A stretch of DNA of 19,895 nt from NCBI GenBank assembly GCA_050012355.1, contig JBEKHI010000116.1, forward strand, positions 1-19,895. The letters are read 5' to 3'. Position 1 is the first letter of the stretch. Every line of letters starts with the position of its first letter. Below are positions 14,922-19,895 of this stretch, piece by piece. Origin of the DNA: JBEKHI01 sp050012355. GTDB lineage: Bacteria; Actinomycetota; Actinomycetes; Streptosporangiales; Streptosporangiaceae. The translations under genes and the position numbers were made by a program. The notes beneath the pieces were generated by a model. It did not search any database. It was not told where the DNA came from and was given only the letters and a program-made list of their open reading frames with translations.

Positions 14922-14938
14922 TGATAACAGAGTTATCA
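14922..14938. promoter_or_regulatory. Palindrome TGATAAC-N3-GTTATCA, candidate operator
   Basis: Perfect 7-bp arms around AGA, 110 bp upstream of the peptidase start. The GTTATCAATT half is repeated 78 bp further upstream, suggesting a regulator with a main site and an auxiliary half site. Confidence 0.5.
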
Positions 14939-14955
14939 ATTGGACCCGGAAGACC

Positions 14956-14986
14956 CATTGTGTTTGACAATGATTGCCGTTAGGGT
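14956..14986 (+). promoter_or_regulatory. Candidate peptidase promoter with overlapping palindrome
   Basis: CATTGT-N5-ACAATG (14956-14972) is a perfect 6-bp-arm palindrome. TTGTGT (14958-14963) and TAGGGT (14981-14986) are 17 bases apart and would start a transcript about 55 bases before the gene. The boxes match consensus only modestly; TTGACA at 14964-14969 is nearer consensus but has no well-spaced -10. Confidence 0.35.
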
Positions 14987-15047
14987 CCGGAACATACCCG
15001 CTCATAAGAGGCATCCCACAGCGAATGTGCCCAGAGGAAGGGAAATC

Positions 15048-18000
15048 ATGAAAACTGCCCGATTGTGGGCCCTGGCCGGGGCCGCTGGGCTGGCGACATC
15101 CTTCATCGCAGCGGCAGCCGGGACCGCAGCAGGCTCAACCACCGCGGCGGCGGACGGGACCGCGGTCAGCTCATCGCACCCCAGCTTTTCCAAGCTAAAC
15201 ACGAGCCAAGTCAAAGCCCTCTCGTCCGGCAAGCAAGAACGCATGGTGGTTGTGTTCGACGACCAACTCACCAGCCTGCCGGCGACCAGGGCCCACCGGC
15301 AGGCCCGGGAAGCAGCGGCCACGGCTATGCAGGCGCCACTCGTAGCACAGCTGAAGCAGGTCGGGGCCACGAACATCACGGCCCTCTCGCTCCTCAACGC
15401 TGTCGCCGCGACGATGCCCGCGGCCGAGGCACAAGCACTCAGCCACACCCAGGGCGTCAAGGAGGTCGTCCCCGACGGGACCATCACCATCGGGGACGCC
15501 ACGTCGACCACGAAGACGGCATCAGCGTCCCAGGTCCGGAAGTCGACCATCCCAGCATCGGCGGCCGACGGGCAGCAGCTATGCAACGCGTCTTCCGGCA
15601 ATCCGCTGCTGGAGCCCGAGGCCCTCACCAGCATCCACGACGCGTCCAACAACCCGGATGCCCCAGGCGAGGCGTCCGCGATCGCGACGGGCGTGGGCGT
15701 CATCGTGGGGAACGTCGACGCCGACTCGCTGGCCGGGAACCCCAACATGATCCGGGCTGGCGGCCAGCACGTGGTCATCGACGCCCCGAACCCGAGCGAG
15801 AACGTCTATAGCGACGAGTTCAACGGGGACGTCTCCACCATCGCCGCGCAGGGCACGGTCACCTACACCTACGCGTCCCAGCTGCCCTACTCGAATTTCC
15901 CCGCGAACTGCAGCTTCCGGATCGTGGGGGACGCCACCGGCGCCTCTCTTGTCACCACCGGCTACTTTTCCGACACCAACTCGTCCGGCCAGATCGTCGC
16001 TCCCGAGTCGCAGGTCATCGCCGGGCTGCAGCAGGCGGTGAGCGAGGGCGCCAACGTCGTGTCGGAGTCCTACGGCTACGGTGCCCTGCCAGGTGCCAAC
16101 GACGACCTGCTCGCCCCGACGAACGACGCGATGGTGCAAGCGGGCGTTGTCGTCGTCGAGAGCGCGGGCGACAGCGGCTCGTCCGGCACGGTCGAGGCCC
16201 CCGCCGATGACCCCAACGTCATCGATGTCGGCGGGACGAACGACCTCAGGCTCCTCGCCCAGGCTGATGGCTATACCAAGGGCTGGGAAGACGACAACAT
16301 GACGACCCTGTCGTCGGGCGGCACCGCTCCTAACGGCGCCGTGGTGGACCTCGTCGCCCCTGGCTACCTGGCCCTCGCTGCTGCCGGCGCCGGCCAGGAC
16401 CCGCCACTCCCGACCGAGGCCTTCGGCGGGACCAGCGAGGCGGCCCCCTTCGTCTCTGGGGCCGCCGCCGACGTGATCCAGGCCTACCGTGACACCCACG
16501 GCGGTGCCACCCCGACGCCGGCCCAGGTGAAGGAGATCCTCACCAGCACGGCAACCGACATTGGGGCTGCGGCTGACCAGCAGGGCTCCGGTCTGCTGAA
16601 CGTGTACGCGGCCGTTGAGGCGGCCCGCCAGATGCCGGGCACGACGGAGACCCACTCGGCCGCCTCCGAACTGGTGGACAGCCCTACCCAACTCGACGTG
16701 CAGGGCCCGGGCGGCTCAACGGTTCATACATCGGTCACGCTGTACAACGCGTCCTCCACCACCGAAAGGGTTGCCGGCACCTACCGGGCGCTCGGAAACG
16801 AGACGCCTCTCGGCAGGCCCGTCACCGAGGACGTCACTGCCCCGTCGCCCAGCGCCCCGATTCCCGCTCAGGGGGCGACCGCGGCGTCACCGATCAAGTT
16901 CGCGGTGCCGAGGGGCGTCAGCGTGCTCGACGCCGACATGCGCTGGCCGGACCCGACCAACAGCGATGACAACATCCTGGCGTTCATCCTGACCAACCCG
17001 GCCGGAAAGCTGGCCCAGATCTCCTATGACTACGGTGCCGCCAACGGCCCCGACGCCAGTCCTGACATCCAGCACAGCACGGTTGAGCACCCGATGGCCG
17101 GAACCTGGACGGCCCAGATCGTGTGGGCCAATGGCCGCGGCCACGTGCAGACCGCGCCAGACACCCCAGGGACTTACACGGGGACCGTGACCTTCCAGGC
17201 CAGCGGCCAGGACTTCACGACACTCCCGGCGTCGGTACCCGTCACCATCCCGGCTCACAGCTCGGTGAGCGTGCCACTCGCCATCGCCCTTCCCCGGACT
17301 TCCGGGGATGCCCCCGAGTCCGTGCAGTTCACGTCGCCCGGCGGGCTCGAGAGCTCGGTGCCGATCGCCCGGCGCACCCTGATCCCCTCGGTCGGCGGCT
17401 CGTTCCGCGCCACGCTGACCAGCTCGGTATCCCGCGGCCCCGGGCAGATCAAGACCTTCTACGTCGACGTGCCCCCAGGGAAGCGTGACCTCGACGTGTC
17501 GTTCTACGCGCCGGACCACGCTGCCGATGACCCGGTGTACTTCTACCTGTTCTCGCCCGCCAACCTCGCGCCTGCCGTCACCGAGTCAGGGAACATCGAG
17601 GTCACAGCAACCGACACCTCACCAACGCCCGACAACCCGACCGGCCTCGCCTCACTCATCGCCCCCGATCCCCAGCCAGGACTGTGGGAGATCGACATGA
17701 TGCAGGGCGCCACGACCGACGGGACGGAGTTCTCCCAGGCCGTCACCGGAGTAGTCACCTACAACCAGCTCGCGCCCGTCACCGAGACCGGTCTCCCGGA
17801 GTCGGTGACGACCACCATCGACTCCAGCGTCCCCGTAACGGTCACGGTCACGAACACGACGAACCATGTCGGCTACTTCGAGCTGCAGCCGTCGGGCAGC
17901 GACATCACTGGAGGCAATACAGTCACGCCCGAAGAACTAGCGCCCGGAGCCACGGGGACGCTGAAAGCAACGCTGTCACCCACGGCAGCCGCGGGCTCCG

Positions 18001-18200
18001 CGGTGAACGGCACCCTCAGTGTTATCGACTCGACAGACTGGGGAAGCTACGAGCCCGCCCTCGGGGCTCCGGCGTCCTACTCCGACTTCCACGACTTCAC
18101 CTACGCCTACACAGCCAAGAGCTCGCCTACGCGTCCGGCGTGCTGGGGCCCGGGCCCCAGCACGCCGGACGAGACCCGTTTGTTGGTGGTGAGCCCGTAG
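15048..18200 (+). CDS. Large secreted subtilase-fold peptidase with sedolisin-like catalytic residues
   Basis: A 1050-residue exported protein. ATG 15048 follows AGAGGAAGGG and begins a Sec-type signal (residues 1 to about 30). A propeptide-like region spans about 45-150. The peptidase domain (about 185-570) has the Ser motif GGTSEAAPFVSGAA (Ser463) and SAGDSG (Asp375), where subtilisins have an oxyanion Asn and sedolisins an Asp. Neither the subtilisin DTG Asp (GVIVGNVD, Val220 at that position) nor HGTHVAG is present. Instead DEFNGDVSTIAAQG supplies Glu257 and Asp261 with the ExxxD spacing of sedolisins. The C-terminal half is beta-rich, with Ig-like or adhesion-type modules (for example PVTVTVTNTTNHVGYFEL), and probably sits outside the cell. 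The last 20-25 residues are encoded by a terminator hairpin, implying loss of the original stop. Confidence 0.85.
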   Translation: MKTARLWALAGAAGLATSFIAAAAGTAAGSTTAAADGTAVSSSHPSFSKLNTSQVKALSSGKQERMVVVFDDQLTSLPATRAHRQAREAAATAMQAPLVAQLKQVGATNITALSLLNAVAATMPAAEAQALSHTQGVKEVVPDGTITIGDATSTTKTASASQVRKSTIPASAADGQQLCNASSGNPLLEPEALTSIHDASNNPDAPGEASAIATGVGVIVGNVDADSLAGNPNMIRAGGQHVVIDAPNPSENVYSDEFNGDVSTIAAQGTVTYTYASQLPYSNFPANCSFRIVGDATGASLVTTGYFSDTNSSGQIVAPESQVIAGLQQAVSEGANVVSESYGYGALPGANDDLLAPTNDAMVQAGVVVVESAGDSGSSGTVEAPADDPNVIDVGGTNDLRLLAQADGYTKGWEDDNMTTLSSGGTAPNGAVVDLVAPGYLALAAAGAGQDPPLPTEAFGGTSEAAPFVSGAAADVIQAYRDTHGGATPTPAQVKEILTSTATDIGAAADQQGSGLLNVYAAVEAARQMPGTTETHSAASELVDSPTQLDVQGPGGSTVHTSVTLYNASSTTERVAGTYRALGNETPLGRPVTEDVTAPSPSAPIPAQGATAASPIKFAVPRGVSVLDADMRWPDPTNSDDNILAFILTNPAGKLAQISYDYGAANGPDASPDIQHSTVEHPMAGTWTAQIVWANGRGHVQTAPDTPGTYTGTVTFQASGQDFTTLPASVPVTIPAHSSVSVPLAIALPRTSGDAPESVQFTSPGGLESSVPIARRTLIPSVGGSFRATLTSSVSRGPGQIKTFYVDVPPGKRDLDVSFYAPDHAADDPVYFYLFSPANLAPAVTESGNIEVTATDTSPTPDNPTGLASLIAPDPQPGLWEIDMMQGATTDGTEFSQAVTGVVTYNQLAPVTETGLPESVTTTIDSSVPVTVTVTNTTNHVGYFELQPSGSDITGGNTVTPEELAPGATGTLKATLSPTAAAGSAVNGTLSVIDSTDWGSYEPALGAPASYSDFHDFTYAYTAKSSPTRPACWGPGPSTPDETRLLVVSP
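18132..18171 (+). terminator. GC-rich terminator hairpin lying inside the peptidase reading frame
   Basis: A 40-bp perfect palindrome (20-bp half starting CGTCCGGCGTGCTGG) with a CCCGGG centre, followed by AGACCCGTTTGTTGG. This is the form and place of an actinobacterial intrinsic terminator, but it lies before the present stop codon at 18198-18200. Confidence 0.75.
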
Positions 18201-18235
18201 TCGTCGCCGGCCAGGGGGACTGGCCAAGTTGCCCG

Positions 18236-18296
18236 CCACCGGCCGTTGCCGCCATCGCGTCCCAGCCGTCATTGCCTGCGGTTAGTCGGCCGGTGG
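18236..18296. repeat. 10-bp inverted repeat abutting the acetyltransferase stop
   Basis: CCACCGGCCG (18236-18245) and its exact complement (18287-18296) flank a 41-nt loop. The right arm touches the GNAT stop codon. It could form the base of a structured 3' end, but the loop is large for a terminator. Confidence 0.4.
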
Positions 18297-18845
18297 TCAT
18301 GTCGCTGGACGCCGGTCTTCGCGGAGCAGGCCATAGATAAGTACGCCGATGTACTTGCCCCGCAGGAAGGACCGGCCGCGCATGAGTCCTTCCCGCCGGA
18401 ATCCGAGGCGTTCGAGGGCCTTCTGCTCGCCGACGTTGGCGTCGTTGGTTAGTGCCTCGATCCGGTGCGCAGTCGTGTGGTCCAGGAGGTATTCCACGAG
18501 CAGGCCCTGCGCTGCCGTCCCGATCCCCTGCCCGCGATGCTCGGGCGCCACGCCTACCCCGATCTCATAAGTGACGCCGGCAGGGGAGCCGCGAGGCTTC
18601 CAGGTGGCGATGCCAACGACCATGCCGTCCCCGCCTACGATCGCGACTGCCGCAGACTCGGCGGAGATGTAGCCGTCGCGCTCCCAGCGTCGGCGGCGTG
18701 CCCGCGGATCGGTGAACCCTGGCCACTCGAACTCGCCTAGCACGTCGGGATCGGTGCAGAGCCGGTCAAGGAAGGCGAGGTCGTCCTCGGTGAAGGCCCG
18801 CAACCGGACTGAACCAGCGGAATCGTCTTGAGTCATGGATGTCAT
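18297..18845 (-). CDS. GNAT-family N-acetyltransferase (RimJ/RimL-like)
   Basis: A 182-residue acetyl-CoA-dependent N-acetyltransferase. The pattern VRLRAFTEDDLAFLDRL at the N-terminus, the acetyl-CoA pyrophosphate loop VAPEHRGQGIG, and NVGEQKALERLGFRREGLMRG near the C-terminus are typical of the RimJ/RimL branch, which acetylates protein N-termini or small amines. The start is ATG 18845 or ATG 18836; neither has a clear ribosome site. The only nearby ATG with a good site (GCGGAG) is out of frame at about 18860 and ends after four codons at TAATG, overlapping ATG 18845, so reinitiation is possible. The gene converges on the peptidase and stands alone. Confidence 0.85.
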   Translation of the reverse strand: MTSMTQDDSAGSVRLRAFTEDDLAFLDRLCTDPDVLGEFEWPGFTDPRARRRRWERDGYISAESAAVAIVGGDGMVVGIATWKPRGSPAGVTYEIGVGVAPEHRGQGIGTAAQGLLVEYLLDHTTAHRIEALTNDANVGEQKALERLGFRREGLMRGRSFLRGKYIGVLIYGLLREDRRPAT

Positions 18846-18998
18846 TATCGGCTGCGCATGATCTCCGCCGGCCGGCCTGATCTGGCGCACGTGAACACGT
18901 TCGGCGCGGTGATTCGGTCGCTGGCCCGGCGGACCTGGGTGGTCGCGTAGACGCCGGGTACGGCCTTCAGCGCCTCTTCGGCCCTGCGTCCATGATTA

Positions 18999-19041
18999 AT
19001 GGTCAATATCTCTTGACTTACGGTCTGGATTTGTTGACCAT
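18999..19041 (+). promoter_or_regulatory. GTCAA/TTGAC repeat cluster upstream of the second ArsR-like gene
   Basis: ATGGTCAA (18999-19006) and TTGACCAT (19034-19041) are perfect complements. A further TTGAC at 19013-19017 forms GTCAA-N6-TTGAC with the first and is 21 bp, two helical turns, from the last. The cluster ends seven bases before GTG 19048, so the gene has little or no leader. It is a likely operator for the encoded regulator. Confidence 0.5.
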
Positions 19042-19047
19042 AGTCTC

Positions 19048-19587
19048 GTGACACCATCCGAGCCCGAACGCGTCTTCCGCGTGGAGACCGACCAGCAACT
19101 CCATGCCGTCGGCAGCCTCGCCCGTCACCGCGTGCTGGGGGTGCTGCGCGACGGCCCGGCGACGGTCACCCAGATCGCCGAGCGGCTGGGCATCGCCAAG
19201 GGAAGCTCGCACTACCACGTCAGGGTGCTGGCCAAGGCCGGCCTGATCCACATCGTCGAGACCCGCAAGGTGCGCGGAGTCGAGGAGCGGTACTACGGCA
19301 TGGTCGCCCCGGCTATCGCGCTGCCGGACGCCGGGGCCGGTGCGCCAGAGTTCTTGATGCGGCACGCACTGGCCGACCTGGAGTCGGCCCCGGCAAGTGA
19401 CCAGAAGACCGTCATGCTCAAACACGCACGGCTTAGCCCGGCAGCCTTCGGTGCCTTCGAGGCGCGCCTGCACGCACTGATCGACGAGCTCACCGAGCTC
19501 AGTGACCCAGCTGATGCCGCCGCGGACTTGTTCGTCGCCTTCTACCGGCCACAGGACACTGCACACAGCGGGGAGGCGTCGAAATGA
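19048..19587 (+). CDS. ArsR-like (HTH_20) winged-helix regulator
   Basis: A 179-residue regulator. The winged helix occupies about residues 18-85 (LARHRVLGVLRDGPATVTQI, then LGIAKGSSHYHVRVLAKAGL as the recognition region, then the wing VRGVEERYYG). The C-terminal half is helical and probably forms the dimer and ligand site; no metal-binding cysteines are present. GTG 19048 follows the GTCAA/TTGAC repeats with almost no leader. Its stop overlaps the start of the MFS gene (ATGA), the same layout as the pair at 7199-9069, although the two regulators are not close copies. Confidence 0.87.
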   Translation: MTPSEPERVFRVETDQQLHAVGSLARHRVLGVLRDGPATVTQIAERLGIAKGSSHYHVRVLAKAGLIHIVETRKVRGVEERYYGMVAPAIALPDAGAGAPEFLMRHALADLESAPASDQKTVMLKHARLSPAAFGAFEARLHALIDELTELSDPADAAADLFVAFYRPQDTAHSGEASK

Positions 19588-19895
19588 AAGTGCCTGGTCG
19601 GCAACCACTTCCTGCGACCTTCCACCGCATATGGGCGGCTAGCGGCGTATCGGCACTCGGTGACGGCATCTACCTCTCCGCCCTTCCGTTGCTCGCCCTC
19701 ACGATGACGCACAACCCGGTGGTCCTCGGCGCGATGGAGGCCTGCGCGCTGCTGCCGTGGCTGTTCTTCGGGCTCCTCGGCGGCGCACTGGTCGACCGCT
19801 GGGATCGGCGCCGCATCATGTGGCTGGCCGACCTGTTCCGGTTCGTCCTGCTGGCCGGCGTCACCGGGCTGGTCACGGCCGGGGCGGCGGACGTC
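19584..19895 (+). CDS. MFS transporter, N-terminal part (cut by window end)
   Basis: The first 104 codons of a major facilitator transporter. Visible are a first helix after WAASGVSALGDGIYLSALPL, a second helix around EACALLPWLFFGLLGGALVD, the loop motif VDRWDRRRIMW, and the beginning of helix 3. The D-R-x-D-R-R loop and GD in helix 1 are typical of macrolide-efflux or drug-exporter MFS proteins. The ATG at 19584 has a GGGGAGG site and overlaps the regulator's stop. The C-terminus is outside the window. Confidence 0.88.
   Translation, partial: MKVPGRQPLPATFHRIWAASGVSALGDGIYLSALPLLALTMTHNPVVLGAMEACALLPWLFFGLLGGALVDRWDRRRIMWLADLFRFVLLAGVTGLVTAGAADV

Larger units (their letters stand above)
14697..15047. 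other. Regulatory intergenic region between the AraC-like and peptidase genes
   Basis: This region of about 350 bp between divergent genes is noticeably more AT-rich at 14845-14975 than its surroundings. It holds AGTTATCAATT twice (14853-14863 and 14931-14941), TAACGGAAATGGCC and TAACGAGAATGGCC with a 28-bp period (14869 and 14897), TTGACA at 14848 and 14964, and two palindromes listed separately. The stretch 14726-14845 shows no convincing gene. Confidence 0.6.

Noticed and set aside
15579..16691. A 370-codon minus-strand frame inside the peptidase gene
   Set aside because: It is antisense to clear peptidase motifs, with no signal or domain of its own.
18845..19057. Minus-strand frame of 70 codons between the acetyltransferase and the second regulator
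   Set aside because: The peptide is smooth-looking but has no family resemblance or ribosome site, and it overlaps the promoter repeats of the divergent gene.

Overview
The window is high-GC bacterial DNA. Frequent GTG starts, long antisense shadow frames, a Tat-exported phosphatase, several probably leaderless genes and many small one-component regulators all point to an actinomycete (Actinomycetota). The genus cannot be named from the sequence. There is no rRNA, tRNA, CRISPR array, transposase or integrase.

Layout. (1) 121-2471, plus strand: an acyl-CoA synthetase translationally coupled (ATGA) to a short-chain dehydrogenase whose catalytic Ser and Lys are replaced. (2) 2500-5206: a divergent NAD-themed locus. 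On the minus strand, a soluble SPFH/band-7 protein is ATGA-coupled to an NAD-kinase-fold protein with an altered GGDGT loop. On the plus strand is an NrtR-type Nudix regulator. The shared 92-bp gap carries two perfect palindromes with one core, TTATCGTC-N5-GACGATAA, lying on the predicted promoters. This is the best candidate for an undescribed system. (3) 5274-7202: a Tat-exported purple-acid-phosphatase-like enzyme, whose stop codon overlaps that of a convergent MFS exporter. (4) 7199-9107, minus strand: an ArsR-like regulator coupled to that exporter, with a leaderless promoter covered by two TTTGCAAA boxes. (5) 9248-10258, minus strand: an alpha/beta hydrolase. (6) 10259-11926: a decayed stretch with a methyltransferase remnant, a 25-bp perfect hairpin and a class V aminotransferase broken by an internal deletion. 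(7) 11937-13754: a CocE/NonD-type hydrolase. (8) 13833-14681, minus strand: a short AraC-type regulator followed by a VOC/glyoxalase-like gene that appears to have lost a base just after its start codon. (9) 15048-18200: a large secreted subtilase-like peptidase with a sedolisin-type Glu/Asp/Asp/Ser active site; its reading frame runs through its own terminator. (10) 18297-18845, minus strand: a GNAT acetyltransferase. (11) 19048-end: a second ArsR-like regulator/MFS pair, cut by the window edge.

The genes do not form one pathway. The window is a series of small regulator-plus-effector modules, two of them (regions 4 and 11) with the same architecture. Region 2 reads as a self-contained circuit in which an ADP-ribose/NAD-sensing repressor controls itself and an SPFH/NAD-kinase-like pair. 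Region 6 and the VOC and peptidase genes show several independent lesions, suggesting either ongoing gene decay or, for the single-base VOC case, a possible sequencing error.
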